From assembly GCF_004310295.1 (NCBI RefSeq), contig NZ_SISB01000038.1, forward strand, positions 1 through 62,791: 62,791 bases of DNA, in the 5' to 3' direction. Of the stretch, positions 36,392 to 46,126 are shown piece by piece. The notes beneath the pieces are model-generated. The model searched no databases. It saw only the letters and a list, made by a program, of their open reading frames with translations, and was not told where the DNA came from. A program made the position numbers and the translations under genes. The DNA comes from Pseudomonas sp. BGI-2. GTDB lineage: Bacteria > Pseudomonadota > Gammaproteobacteria > Pseudomonadales > Pseudomonadaceae. Every line of letters begins with the position of its first letter. Position 1 is the first letter of the stretch.

Positions 36392-36895
36392 TCATTGCTC
36401 CTTGGCTTCGTTGCGGCCCAGGTGGAACGCCGTGACGGCTGCGGCAAGCAGCAGCATCGAGGCGAGTTCGACCACCAGCAGATAAGGACCGAACAGGCTG
36501 ATGCCCACGGCCTTGGCGTCTACAGTGGTGTGGCCGATGGCCTGACCGCTGGCGTCGCTGAACAGCACGTACAGCAGTTCAACCAGCAGCAGGGTGCCGA
36601 GGGCGACCGGGCCGAGCCAGATGCCGGGCTTGAGCCAGACGCGCTCTTGCTGAACCGAGGCCGGGCCCAGGTTCAGCATCATCACCACGAACACGAACAG
36701 CACCATGATGGCGCCAGCGTAGGCGATCACTTCCAGAACACCGGCAAACGGTGCGCCGAGGGCGAAGAACGTCATCGCCACGGCAATCAGCGAAATGATC
36801 AGGTAGAGCAGGGCGTGCACAGGGTTGGTGTTGGTGATCACGCGAAGCGTGGACACAACAGCGATACCCGATGCGAAATAGAAAGCGAATTCCAT
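36392..36895 (-). CDS. nuoJ: NADH-quinone oxidoreductase subunit J
   Basis: 167 aa, five membrane helices, beginning MEFAFYFASGIAVVS. The conserved VIAYAGAIMVLFVFVVMMLNLG contains the pi-bulge helix of this subunit. It forms part of the membrane arm next to NuoH and NuoK. 9 nt after nuoI. Confidence 0.94.
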   Translation of the reverse strand: MEFAFYFASGIAVVSTLRVITNTNPVHALLYLIISLIAVAMTFFALGAPFAGVLEVIAYAGAIMVLFVFVVMMLNLGPASVQQERVWLKPGIWLGPVALGTLLLVELLYVLFSDASGQAIGHTTVDAKAVGISLFGPYLLVVELASMLLLAAAVTAFHLGRNEAKEQ

Positions 36896-36904
36896 CTTTC
36901 TTCC

Positions 36905-37450
36905 TTAAGGCAGCAAGCTCTTCACGTTGATCGGCTGGGCTTCATTCTGCGCGGAGCCTTTCGGCTTCCCGGCAATCGCCATACCTGCAACGCGATAGAA
37001 GTTGTAATCAGGGTTTTTGCCGGGGCCGGAGATCAGCAGATCTTCTTTCTCGTACACCAGGTCCTGACGTTTGAACTCGGCCATCTCGAAATCCGGTGTC
37101 AGCTGGATCGCGGTGGTCGGGCAGGCTTCCTCGCAGAGGCCGCAGAAAATGCAGCGCGAGAAGTTGATACGGAAAAACTCCGGGTACCAGCGACCGTCTT
37201 CGGTTTCAGCTTTCTGCAGCGAGATGCAACCGACCGGGCATGCCACGGCGCACAGGTTGCAGGCTACACAACGCTCTTCGCCATCAGGGTCGCGGGTCAG
37301 GACGATACGCCCACGAAAGCGCGGCGGCAGGTACACGGCTTCTTCCGGGTACTGCAGCGTGTCGCGCTTGCGGAAGGCATGGCCGAAGATCATCACCAGG
37401 CTGCGAAGCTGGGTGAAGAAGCCATGCACGATGTCAAAAATGTACTTCAT
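36905..37450 (-). CDS. nuoI: NADH-quinone oxidoreductase subunit I (two 4Fe-4S clusters)
   Basis: 181 aa. Two ferredoxin motifs, CVACNLCAVACP (about 71-82) and CIFCGLCEEACP (about 110-121), bind clusters N6a and N6b, which carry electrons toward NuoB. An N-terminal amphipathic part anchors it at the membrane. 12 nt after nuoH. Confidence 0.96.
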   Translation of the reverse strand: MKYIFDIVHGFFTQLRSLVMIFGHAFRKRDTLQYPEEAVYLPPRFRGRIVLTRDPDGEERCVACNLCAVACPVGCISLQKAETEDGRWYPEFFRINFSRCIFCGLCEEACPTTAIQLTPDFEMAEFKRQDLVYEKEDLLISGPGKNPDYNFYRVAGMAIAGKPKGSAQNEAQPINVKSLLP

Positions 37451-37462
37451 GATTCTCTATCC

Positions 37463-38470
37463 TCACTGAGCCGCGACGGCGGGCGTGTTGAGCAACACGA
37501 TCGCAGCGGTCACCAGCATGTTGACGAGGGTCAGCGGCAGGCAGAACTTCCAGCTGAAATCCATCACTTGGTCATACCGTGGGCGCGGGATCGAGGCGCG
37601 CAGCAGGATGAAGAACATGATGAAGAACGCGGTTTTCAGCGCGAACCAGATGAACGGGATCTGCGGCAGAATACCGAACGGACCGTGCCAGCCACCGAAG
37701 AACAAGGTCACCAGCAGCGCCGAAATCAACACGATGCCGATGTACTCGCCGACGAAGAACATGCCCCATTTCATGCCGGCGTATTCAATGTGGTAACCGT
37801 CGGCCAGTTCCTGTTCCGCTTCCGGCTGGTCGAACGGGTGACGGTGAGTCACGGCGACGCCGGCAATGAAGAAGGTCAGGAAACCGAAAATCTGCGGAAT
37901 CACGAACCACAGGTTCTGCGCTTGATACTCAACGATGTCGCGCATGTTGAACGAGCCGACCTGGATCACGATGCCCATCAGCGACAGGCCCATGAACACT
38001 TCGTACGACACGGTTTGCGCCGAGGCCCGCAAGCTGCCCAACAGGGCGAACTTGTTGTTACTCGACCAGCCGGCGAACAACACCGCATAAACCGACAGAC
38101 CGGCCATGGCGAAGAAGAACAGGATACCGATGTTGATATCCGCCACACCCCAGGTCGGGGTGATCGGGATGATCGCAAAGGCAATCAGCAACGAGCTCAT
38201 GGCCACGACCGGCGCCAACGTGAAGATCACTTTGTCGGCGAACGGCGGCGTCCAGTCTTCCTTGAAGAACATCTTGATCATGTCGGCCGCAATCTGGAAC
38301 GCGCCGAACGGGCCGACGCGGTTAGGACCGTAACGGTCCTGCCAGAGGGCGAGCAGACGACGCTCGACCCAGCTCAGCAGCGCGCCGCACACCACCACGG
38401 CGAGCAGAATCACGATGGCCTTGAGGACCGCGATGATCACGTCAATCACTTCAGGCGTGAACCAGGTCAT
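37463..38470 (-). CDS. nuoH: NADH-quinone oxidoreductase subunit H
   Basis: 335 aa, eight to nine membrane helices. It forms the quinone chamber with NuoB and NuoD. Signature regions are RYGPNRVGPFGAFQIAADMIKMFFKEDW, AGWSSNNKFALLGSLRASAQTVSYE and IPRPRYDQVM. Its start overlaps the nuoG stop by 4 nt. Confidence 0.96.
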   Translation of the reverse strand: MTWFTPEVIDVIIAVLKAIVILLAVVVCGALLSWVERRLLALWQDRYGPNRVGPFGAFQIAADMIKMFFKEDWTPPFADKVIFTLAPVVAMSSLLIAFAIIPITPTWGVADINIGILFFFAMAGLSVYAVLFAGWSSNNKFALLGSLRASAQTVSYEVFMGLSLMGIVIQVGSFNMRDIVEYQAQNLWFVIPQIFGFLTFFIAGVAVTHRHPFDQPEAEQELADGYHIEYAGMKWGMFFVGEYIGIVLISALLVTLFFGGWHGPFGILPQIPFIWFALKTAFFIMFFILLRASIPRPRYDQVMDFSWKFCLPLTLVNMLVTAAIVLLNTPAVAAQ

Positions 38471-41181
38471 TGAGCTGCCTCCTGCAGACCGTCAACGGAT
38501 TTGCCGAAAATCGCTGGCGGAATGCCGGCGATACCGGCCGGCAAGGCGACCAGGCCGGCACCCAGCTCTTCGTTGATGCGCAGCGGCAGACGCAAGGTCT
38601 GGCCGGCCACGTTCAAGCTGAGCAGGGCGCCGTCATTGACACCCAGGCGGTCGGCTTCGGATTTGGCCAAAGCGACGTAAGCGGCCGGGATGCGTTCCTG
38701 AACCGGTGCGGCTTTGGAAGAGTTCTCTTCGCTGCCGAACAGGTGGAAGAACGGCACAACCTGCCAGGTGCCTTGAGCCGGGTTGAACGCGCGCGGAACA
38801 CTGGCGAACCAGTTCAGCGAGTCACCAGTGCTTTCGATCAGGCGGGTGCCCGGGTCGCCAGCGCGGATGTGACCACCGACTTCGTCCTGGAACTTGTTCC
38901 AGGCTTGCGGCGAGTTCCAACCCGGAGACCAGGCGAATGGCACTTGCTGACGCGGTTCGACCGAGCCCGAGTAACCTTCCATGGAGAACGAGAACGCGGT
39001 GTCGTTATCCTGGGAAGTACGCGGTTCGTGCACGCTGATGTCGGCGCGCATGGCGGTGCGACCGGAGTAACGCAGCGGTTCGCGCGCCAGTTTCAGGCCT
39101 TTGATGCGGAACGCGGCGGACGGTGCCGCGTCGACGATGCGCGCCAGTTGTGGCGTGCTGGCGGCGCAGGCGGCGGTGACGTGGTCCAGTTGGGTCCAGT
39201 CGATCGGCTGGTTCAACAGGGTTGCGCGCAGGGCATGCAGCCAGCGCCAACCTTCGTGAACCAGGATGCTCGCGTCAAGGTAAGTCGGGTCGAACACCTG
39301 GAAGAAGCGCTGGGCGCGACCTTCCTGGCTGACCAGCGTACCGTCGCCTTCAGCGAAGCTGGCGGCTGGCAGGACCAGGTGCGCGCGATCGCTGGTAGCG
39401 GTTTTCTGATGATCCGCCACGATCACCACTTTCGCGGCGCTCAGGGCAGCATCGACAAGTGCTTTGTCGGTACGGATGTACAGATCGTTTTCCAGCACGA
39501 CGATGGCGTCGGCCTTGCCATCGATCACGGCTTGCAGCGCTTCGTCGACCGAGTTGCCACCGAGCATGGCCAGGCCAAGGCTGTTGGCCTCTGGCACGAT
39601 CAGGCTGATGGAACCGTTCTTCTCGCGCAGCTTCAGGGCTTTGGCGATGTTGGCGGCGGCTTCGATCAGGGCTTTGGAGCCCAGGGAAGTACCGGCAATG
39701 ATCAGCGGACGCTTGGCTGCGAGCAGGGCGTCGGCAATACGCTTGGCGAGATCCAGTGCTTCGGTATCCAGGCCTTCAACCGCTGGAGCGCTGGCGTCGA
39801 GGGCGTGAGCCACGGCGAAACCGATGCGCGCCAGATCGTCTGGAGCGGCGTGAACGCATTCTTCAGCGATGTCGTCGAGCTTGGTTTCAGCCAGGCTGGC
39901 GATGAACAGCGGGTTCAGCGCGTTTTGACCGATGTTCTTCACGGCAGCGTCGAGCCAAGGCTGAACGCGCATGGCATCGGCCATGTCTTCGGCTTTGCCT
40001 TTGACCGATTGACGCAGGGACAGCGCCACACGGGCAGCGGTCTGGGTCAAGTCTTCGCCAAGAACGAAGATCGCATCGTGATCTTCGATGTCGCGCATGT
40101 TCGGGATCGGCAGCGGGCTGTCTTTCAACACCTGCATCACCAGACGAACGCGTTCCAGCTCAGCAGCTTCGATACCGGAGTAGAAGTGCTCGGCGCCGAC
40201 CAGTTCGCGCAACGCGTAGTTGCTTTCGAGGCTGGCACGGGGCGAACCGATACCGACGATGTTGCGACCACGCAGCAGGTCAGCGGCTTTATCCAGCGCT
40301 TCGTCGAGCGTCAGCTTGGCGCCGTTGGCCAGCTTTGGCTGACGCGGGCGATCTTCGCGGTTGACGTAGCCGTAGCCGAAACGGCCACGGTCGCACAGGA
40401 AGTACTGGTTTACCGAGCCGTTGAAGCGGTTTTCAATACGACGCAGTTCACCGTAGCGCTCGCCCGGGGAGATGTTGCAACCGCTGGAGCAGCCATGGCA
40501 GATGCTCGGCGAGAACTGCATGTCCCACTTGCGGTTGTAGCGCTCGGAGTGAGTCTTGTCGGTGAACACACCGGTCGGGCAGACCTCGGTGAGGTTGCCT
40601 GAGAACTCGCTTTCCAGGGTGCCGTCTTCAACGCGACCGAAGTACACGTTGTCGTGGGCGCCGAATACGCCGAGGTCGGTGCCGCCGGCGTAGTCCTTAT
40701 AGAAGCGCACGCAGCGGTAGCAAGCGATGCAGCGGTTCATTTCGTGGGAAATGAACGGGCCCAGTTGCTGGTTCTGGTGAGTGCGTTTGGTGAAGCGATA
40801 ACGGCGCTCGTTGTGGCCGGTCATCACGGTCATGTCTTGCAGGTGGCAGTGACCGCCTTCTTCACAGACCGGGCAGTCGTGAGGGTGGTTGGTCATCAGC
40901 CATTCAACGACGCTGGCGCGAAACACTTTCGCTTCTTCGTCGTCGATGGAGATCCAGCTGCCGTCGGTAGCTGGCGTCATGCACGACATGACGATCCGAC
41001 CACGCTTGTCGTTCTCGTCGGTGTACTGCTTGACCGCGCACTGGCGGCAAGCGCCTATGCTGCCTAGGGCTGGGTGCCAGCAGAAATAGGGGATATCGAG
41101 GCCTAGCGACAGACATGCCTGTAACAGGTTGTCTGCCCCATCGACTTCGAGCTCTTTGCCGTCTACGTGGATAGTGGCCAT
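38467..41181 (-). CDS. nuoG: NADH-quinone oxidoreductase subunit G
   Basis: 904 aa, peripheral arm subunit. The N-terminal [2Fe-2S] ferredoxin domain has CWHPALGSIGACRQCAVK. His/Cys cluster residues follow in CPVCEEGGHCHLQDM, then CIACYRCVRFYKDYAG and CPTGVF. The CHGCSSGC motif near residue 230 holds the extra N7-type cluster found in E. coli-like enzymes. The rest is a molybdopterin-oxidoreductase-like domain without cofactor. A 137-nt gap with a hairpin separates it from nuoF, unusually long for this operon. Confidence 0.96.
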   Translation of the reverse strand: MATIHVDGKELEVDGADNLLQACLSLGLDIPYFCWHPALGSIGACRQCAVKQYTDENDKRGRIVMSCMTPATDGSWISIDDEEAKVFRASVVEWLMTNHPHDCPVCEEGGHCHLQDMTVMTGHNERRYRFTKRTHQNQQLGPFISHEMNRCIACYRCVRFYKDYAGGTDLGVFGAHDNVYFGRVEDGTLESEFSGNLTEVCPTGVFTDKTHSERYNRKWDMQFSPSICHGCSSGCNISPGERYGELRRIENRFNGSVNQYFLCDRGRFGYGYVNREDRPRQPKLANGAKLTLDEALDKAADLLRGRNIVGIGSPRASLESNYALRELVGAEHFYSGIEAAELERVRLVMQVLKDSPLPIPNMRDIEDHDAIFVLGEDLTQTAARVALSLRQSVKGKAEDMADAMRVQPWLDAAVKNIGQNALNPLFIASLAETKLDDIAEECVHAAPDDLARIGFAVAHALDASAPAVEGLDTEALDLAKRIADALLAAKRPLIIAGTSLGSKALIEAAANIAKALKLREKNGSISLIVPEANSLGLAMLGGNSVDEALQAVIDGKADAIVVLENDLYIRTDKALVDAALSAAKVVIVADHQKTATSDRAHLVLPAASFAEGDGTLVSQEGRAQRFFQVFDPTYLDASILVHEGWRWLHALRATLLNQPIDWTQLDHVTAACAASTPQLARIVDAAPSAAFRIKGLKLAREPLRYSGRTAMRADISVHEPRTSQDNDTAFSFSMEGYSGSVEPRQQVPFAWSPGWNSPQAWNKFQDEVGGHIRAGDPGTRLIESTGDSLNWFASVPRAFNPAQGTWQVVPFFHLFGSEENSSKAAPVQERIPAAYVALAKSEADRLGVNDGALLSLNVAGQTLRLPLRINEELGAGLVALPAGIAGIPPAIFGKSVDGLQEAAQ

Positions 41182-41279
41182 GGTTCAAAGTTCTTCGTTG
41201 GCCCGGTGTCAGCGGGCGTGGCTAATGGAATCTTGTTATCCGCGCGAATCAAAACAGCCGTTAAAGGCGTCATCGCGCG

Positions 41280-41312
41280 AAAAGCGAACGGCACGGACCG
41301 TTCGCTTTTTTT
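41280..41312. other. Strong hairpin in the nuoF-nuoG gap
   Basis: Perfect 12-nt arms AAAAGCGAACGG (41280-41291) and CCGTTCGCTTTT (41298-41309) with a 6-nt loop. In the direction of nuo transcription (minus strand) it starts 7 nt after the nuoF stop and ends in only four T, then CGCGC, so it looks like a weak terminator or processing/stabilising structure rather than a full stop. Confidence 0.75.
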
Positions 41313-41318
41313 TAAGCG

Positions 41319-42674
41319 TTAAGCGCCGACTACGATCGGCCTTGCCAGAGGGGGGACGACGGCGCTGGTAGGCGCGATGCCGGCTTCGAACTCATGGCGG
41401 AAGTATTTGATTGCGCTGCCCAACGGTTCCACGGCGCCCGGTGCGTGAGCACAGAAGGTCTTGCCAGGGCCGAGGAAACCGACCAGACCCAGCAGGGTCT
41501 CGATATCGCCGGCTTGCCCTTCACCGTTCTCGATGGCGCGCAGAAGCTTGACGCTCCACGGCAAGCCGTCACGGCACGGGGTGCAGAAGCCGCAGGATTC
41601 GCGGGAGAAGAACTCTTCCATGTTGCGCAGCAGGGAAACCATGTTGACGCTGTCGTCCACCGCCATGGCCAGGCCGGTACCCATACGGGTGCCCACTTTG
41701 GCGATGCCGCCGGCGTACATTTGTGCGTCCAGGTGTTCCGGCAACAGGAAACCGGTACCGGCGCCGCCTGGCTGCCAGCACTTGAGCGTGTAACCGTCGC
41801 GCATGCCGCCGGCGTAGTCTTCGAACAACTCGCGACCGGTGACGCCGAACGGCAACTCCCACAGGCCCGGGTTCTTGACCTTGCCGGAGAAGCCCATGAG
41901 CTTGGTGCCCATGTCTTCACTGCCTTCACGTGCCAACGATTTGTACCAGTCCACGCCGTCGGCAATGATCGCCGGCACGTTGCACAGGGTTTCAACGTTG
42001 TTCACGCAGGTCGGCTTGCCCCACACGCCAACGGCGGCAGGGAAAGGCGGCTTGGAGCGCGGGTTGGCGCGGCGGCCTTCAAGGGAGTTGATCAGTGCGG
42101 TTTCTTCACCGCAGATGTAACGCCCGGCGCCGGTGTGGACGAACAGCTCGAAATCGAAGCCGCTGCCCAGGATGTTTTTACCCAGCAGACCGGCTGCCTT
42201 GGCTTCTTCCACGGCACGGTTCAGGTGCTTGGCGGCGGTGGTGTATTCGCCACGCAGGAAGATGTAGGCACGGTAGGTTTTCAGCGCGCGAGCACTGATC
42301 AGCATGCCTTCAATCAGCAGATGAGGCAGTTGCTCCATCAGCATGCGGTCTTTCCAGGTGTTCGGTTCCATCTCGTCCGCGTTGCACAGCAAGTAGCGGA
42401 TGTTGATGGATTCGTCTTTCGGCATCAGGCCCCACTTAACGCCCGTGGGGAAGCCTGCACCGCCGCGACCTTTAAGGCCGGCGTCTTTCACGGTCTGGAC
42501 GATGTCGTCCTGGGCCATGTCGGCGAAGGCTTTGCGCGCAGCCGCGTAGCCGTTCTTGGCTTGGTACTCGTCGAGCCACACGGCTTCGCCGTCGTCACGC
42601 AAACGCCAGGTCAGCGGGTGAGTCTCGGCCGACCGCTTGATGCGGTTGGCAGGACCGAAGGAAGTCAGGGTCAT
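41319..42674 (-). CDS. nuoF: NADH-quinone oxidoreductase subunit F (NADH and FMN binding)
   Basis: 451 aa. It oxidises NADH through FMN. The NADH-binding segment is GLKGRGGAGFPTGVKWGLMP, the FMN-region segment is NADEMEPNTWKDR, and ESCGFCTPCRDG plus a later Cys bind the N3 [4Fe-4S] cluster. The start overlaps the nuoE stop by 4 nt (ATGA). Confidence 0.96.
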   Translation of the reverse strand: MTLTSFGPANRIKRSAETHPLTWRLRDDGEAVWLDEYQAKNGYAAARKAFADMAQDDIVQTVKDAGLKGRGGAGFPTGVKWGLMPKDESINIRYLLCNADEMEPNTWKDRMLMEQLPHLLIEGMLISARALKTYRAYIFLRGEYTTAAKHLNRAVEEAKAAGLLGKNILGSGFDFELFVHTGAGRYICGEETALINSLEGRRANPRSKPPFPAAVGVWGKPTCVNNVETLCNVPAIIADGVDWYKSLAREGSEDMGTKLMGFSGKVKNPGLWELPFGVTGRELFEDYAGGMRDGYTLKCWQPGGAGTGFLLPEHLDAQMYAGGIAKVGTRMGTGLAMAVDDSVNMVSLLRNMEEFFSRESCGFCTPCRDGLPWSVKLLRAIENGEGQAGDIETLLGLVGFLGPGKTFCAHAPGAVEPLGSAIKYFRHEFEAGIAPTSAVVPPLARPIVVGA

Positions 42675-43168
42675 ACGTAGCCCTCGAGCAATTTGGCAAC
42701 GCCGGCAGGCTGCACATCACCGAAAGTGTCATCGTCGATCATCAACGCCGGCGCCTTGTCGCAGTTGCCGAGGCAGCAGACCGGCAGCAGGGTGAAACGA
42801 CCGTCTGCGGTGGTCTGACCCAGGCCGATGCCCAGATTGCTCTGGATTTCGCTGACAACCGATTCGTGGCCGCCGATGTAGCAAACCATGCTGTCGCAGA
42901 CACGGATGATGTGACGGCCAACCGGCTGACGGAAGATCTGGCTATAGAAAGTAGCCACCCCTTCAACGTCGCTGGCCGGAATGCCGAGGATCTCGCCAAT
43001 GGCGTAGAGCGCGCCATCAGGCACCCAACCACGTTCCTTCTGGACGATTTTCAGGGCTTCGATCGACGCCGCGCGCGGGTCTTCGTAGTGATGCAGCTCG
43101 TGCTCGATGGCCGAGCGCTCGGTTTCACTCAAGGTGAAACGGTCTGTCTGGATAAGCGTGCTGTTCAT
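42671..43168 (-). CDS. nuoE: NADH-quinone oxidoreductase subunit E ([2Fe-2S])
   Basis: 165 aa, thioredoxin-like fold. The four N1a cluster cysteines are in CDSMVC and, about 35 residues later, CCLGNC. It partners NuoF. 2 nt after the nuoCD stop. Confidence 0.96.
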   Translation of the reverse strand: MNSTLIQTDRFTLSETERSAIEHELHHYEDPRAASIEALKIVQKERGWVPDGALYAIGEILGIPASDVEGVATFYSQIFRQPVGRHIIRVCDSMVCYIGGHESVVSEIQSNLGIGLGQTTADGRFTLLPVCCLGNCDKAPALMIDDDTFGDVQPAGVAKLLEGYV

Positions 43169-43170
43169 GC

Positions 43171-44955
43171 TTAGCGGTCCACGTCGGCCATAACGAAATC
43201 GATACTACCCAGGTACGCAATCAAGTCCGCGACCATGCTGCCTTTGATCACCGAAGGGATCTGCTGCAGGTGCGGGAAGCTTGGGGTGCGAATCCGGGTG
43301 CGGTAGCTCATGGTGCCGCCATCGCTCGTCAGGTAATAACTGTTGATGCCCTTGGTCGCTTCGATCATCTGGAAGGATTCGTTGGCCGGCATGACCGGGC
43401 CCCACGAAACTTGCAGGAAGTGCGTGATCAGGGTCTCGATGTGCTGCAGCGTGCGCTCTTTCGGCGGCGGCGTGGTCAGCGGGTGATCCGCCTTGTACGG
43501 GCCTTCCGGCATGTTGCGCATGCACTGCTCGATGATCTTCAAGCTCTGGCGCATTTCTTCGACACGTACGATGCAACGGTCATAGGCATCGCCATTGGCC
43601 GCCAGCGGGACTTCGAATTCGAAGTTCTCGTAGCCGGAGTACGGGCGAGCTTTACGCAGGTCGAAGTCGCAACCGGTCGAACGCAGGCCAGAACCGGTGA
43701 CGCCCCATTCCAGGGCCTCTTTGGTGTTGTAGGCCGCGACGCCGATGGTCCGGCCACGCAGGATGCTGTTGTCCAATGCGGCTTTCTGGTATTCGTCCAG
43801 ACGCTTCGGCATCCACTCGATGAAGTCTTTCACCAGCTTTTCCCAGCCGCGTGGCAGGTCGTGGGCGACGCCACCGATGCGGTACCAGGCCGGGTGCAGA
43901 CGGAAACCGGTAATGGCTTCGATCACCGTGTACGCCTTTTGACGGTCGGTGAACGTGAAGAACACCGGGGTCATGGCGCCGACGTCCTGGATGTAAGTCC
44001 CCAGGAACAGCAGGTGGCTGGTGATCCGGAAGAACTCGGCCATCATGATGCGGATGACGTCGACCTTCTCGGGCACTTTGATGCCGGCCAGCTTCTCGAC
44101 AGAGAGCACGTACGGCAGGTTGTTCATCACGCCGCCGAGGTAGTCGATACGGTCGGTGTACGGAATGAAGCTGTGCCAGGACTGACGCTCGGCCATCTTC
44201 TCGGCACCACGGTGGTGGTAACCGACGTCCGGCACGCAGTCGACGATCTCTTCACCGTCAAGTTGCAGGATGATGCGGAACGCACCGTGCGCGGAAGGGT
44301 GGTTAGGACCGAGGTTGAGGAACATGTAGTCCTCGTTCGCACCGGAACGCTTCATGCCCCAGTCTTCAGGCTTGAAGCGCGCGGCTTCTTCCTCAAGCTG
44401 TTGTTTGGCCAGCGTCAGGCTGAACGGGTCGAACTCGGTGGCACGGGCCGGGAAGTCCTTGCGCAGCGGGTGACCTTCCCAGGTCGGCGGCATCATGATG
44501 CGGGTCAGGTGCGGGTGGCCGGCAAAGTCGATGCCGTACATGTCCCACACTTCACGCTCGTACCAGTTGGCGTTCGGCCAGATACCGGTCACGGTCGGCA
44601 CGCTCAGGTCGCTCTCGGACAAGGCGACCTTGATCATTACGTCACTATTACGTTCGATCGACATCAAGTGATAGAACACTGTGAAGTCGGCGCCGCTTGG
44701 CAGCCCTTGACGCTTGGTGCGCAGACGCTCGTCCACGCCGTGCAGGTCATAGAGCATGACGTACGGCTTGGGCAGGTTGCGCAGGAAGGTCAGGACTTCG
44801 ACGAGTTTGGCACGGGCAACCCAAAGCACCGGCATGCCGGTGCGGGTAGGCTGGGCGGTGAACGCCTCGGGGCCAAAACGGTTATTCAGTTCGACGACCA
44901 CATCCTGGTCGTCTGCCTTATAAGGCGGGATGTACAGAGCACTGCCTGTAGTCAT
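43171..44955 (-). CDS. nuoC: Fused NADH-quinone oxidoreductase subunit C/D
   Basis: 594 aa. The N-terminal NuoC part (about 1-190) is joined to the 49-kDa NuoD part (about 205-594) by a short linker, the gammaproteobacterial fusion. NuoD signatures include LGPNHPSAHGAFR (quinone-site His) and LTSDGGTMSYRTRIRTPSFPHLQ. It forms the quinone-reduction site with NuoB. 72 nt after nuoB. The symbol nuoCD is also used. Confidence 0.96.
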   Translation of the reverse strand: MTTGSALYIPPYKADDQDVVVELNNRFGPEAFTAQPTRTGMPVLWVARAKLVEVLTFLRNLPKPYVMLYDLHGVDERLRTKRQGLPSGADFTVFYHLMSIERNSDVMIKVALSESDLSVPTVTGIWPNANWYEREVWDMYGIDFAGHPHLTRIMMPPTWEGHPLRKDFPARATEFDPFSLTLAKQQLEEEAARFKPEDWGMKRSGANEDYMFLNLGPNHPSAHGAFRIILQLDGEEIVDCVPDVGYHHRGAEKMAERQSWHSFIPYTDRIDYLGGVMNNLPYVLSVEKLAGIKVPEKVDVIRIMMAEFFRITSHLLFLGTYIQDVGAMTPVFFTFTDRQKAYTVIEAITGFRLHPAWYRIGGVAHDLPRGWEKLVKDFIEWMPKRLDEYQKAALDNSILRGRTIGVAAYNTKEALEWGVTGSGLRSTGCDFDLRKARPYSGYENFEFEVPLAANGDAYDRCIVRVEEMRQSLKIIEQCMRNMPEGPYKADHPLTTPPPKERTLQHIETLITHFLQVSWGPVMPANESFQMIEATKGINSYYLTSDGGTMSYRTRIRTPSFPHLQQIPSVIKGSMVADLIAYLGSIDFVMADVDR

Positions 44956-45027
44956 GGTTATTTATCGCTTTCGGTCAACGTAAAGAATGAAGCCAGTGTC
45001 TCGTTCTATAAAAGAAGCAGATCTGGA

Positions 45028-45702
45028 TCAGACTTCGTCGGGGCTGCGCAGGTTGGTGACTGCGATTCGCTGTTCGCGGCGCTGTTCCTTTTGCGAAGGC
45101 ATCTCGGCGCGGTACACGCCTTGATCGCCGACGACCCAGGAAAGCGGACGACGCTCCTGTCCAATCGACTCTTGCAAGAGCATCAAGCCTTGCAGAAAAG
45201 CTTCAGGGCGGGGCGGGCAGCCAGGCACGTAGACGTCCACGGGCAGGAACTTGTCCACCCCTTGAACGACGGAGTAGATGTCGTACATGCCACCGGAGTT
45301 GGCGCACGAACCCATGGAGATAACCCATTTAGGTTCGAGCATTTGCTCGTAGAGACGCTGAATGATCGGCGCCATCTTGATGAAGCAGGTACCGGCGATA
45401 ACCATGAAATCCGCCTGACGCGGCGATGCCCGGATAACCTCGGCGCCAAAGCGCGCGATGTCGTGGGGCGCCGTGAAGGCGGTGGTCATTTCCACGTAGC
45501 AGCACGAAAGACCGAAGTTATACGGCCACAGGGAGTTCTTGCGCCCCCAGTTGATCGTGCCGTTAAGCACGTCTTCGAGCTTGCCCATGAAAATGTTTTT
45601 GTGAACTTGATCTTCTAACGGATCGGAAACGGTTTCCCGTTCGCCAATCGGATACTGCTCGTTAGGAGCATCGGGGTCGATCCTGGTGAGATTGTATTGC
45701 AT
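45028..45702 (-). CDS. nuoB: NADH-quinone oxidoreductase subunit B (N2 cluster)
   Basis: 224 aa. The N2 [4Fe-4S] ligands are the tandem cysteines in LSCCYVEM and further cysteines in SMGSCANSGG and VPGCPPRPEA. It hands electrons to quinone. Starts at ATG 45702 (MQYNLTRIDPDAP); the in-frame codon two positions earlier is TTG. 10 nt after nuoA. Confidence 0.96.
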   Translation of the reverse strand: MQYNLTRIDPDAPNEQYPIGERETVSDPLEDQVHKNIFMGKLEDVLNGTINWGRKNSLWPYNFGLSCCYVEMTTAFTAPHDIARFGAEVIRASPRQADFMVIAGTCFIKMAPIIQRLYEQMLEPKWVISMGSCANSGGMYDIYSVVQGVDKFLPVDVYVPGCPPRPEAFLQGLMLLQESIGQERRPLSWVVGDQGVYRAEMPSQKEQRREQRIAVTNLRSPDEV

Positions 45703-45712
45703 TGCCAAAGCC

Positions 45713-46126
45713 TCATTGTTTCAGCTTCGCCTGCCGCTTGCGACGAGCTTCCGGAGCCCAGTCAAGGGCGCCCACTCGGAACAGGTAGACAAGACCTGCC
45801 AACAGAATTGCTATGAAAACGAGAGCTTCGACGAATCCGGTCCAGCCGCTTTCGCGGACGGACACAGACCAGGCAAAGAGAAAGAGGGCTTCGATATCGA
45901 AGATCACGAAGAGCATCGCGACCAGATAGAATTTGGCTGAGAGCCGCAAGCGGGCGCCACCTGTAGGTAGCATGCCGGACTCGAACGGTTCGTTTTTGCT
46001 GCGGCCCCAGGCTTTTGACCCGAGGAGGCTGGAGACGCCGAGCATGAAGGCACAAAGGCCGACGACGCCCAAAAGGAAAATAGCAAAGCCCCAGTTGTGG
46101 GCCATGAGTCCTGTCGCTTCGGGCAT
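45713..46126 (-). CDS. nuoA: NADH-quinone oxidoreductase subunit A
   Basis: 137 aa, three membrane helices. Conserved PFESGMLPTGGARLRLSAKFYLVAMLFVIFDIEALFLFAW includes the FD-E motif near the quinone channel. The start at MPEATGLMAHNWG (46126) is chosen as in relatives; an in-frame extension to 46201 has no support. It is the first gene of the 13-gene complex I operon. Confidence 0.94.
   Translation of the reverse strand: MPEATGLMAHNWGFAIFLLGVVGLCAFMLGVSSLLGSKAWGRSKNEPFESGMLPTGGARLRLSAKFYLVAMLFVIFDIEALFLFAWSVSVRESGWTGFVEALVFIAILLAGLVYLFRVGALDWAPEARRKRQAKLKQ

Noticed and set aside
38470..40602. 710-aa plus-strand frame opposite nuoG, with similar frames opposite nuoCD, nuoH-L and purB
   Set aside because: Antisense shadows of the nuo and purB genes with no motifs of their own.
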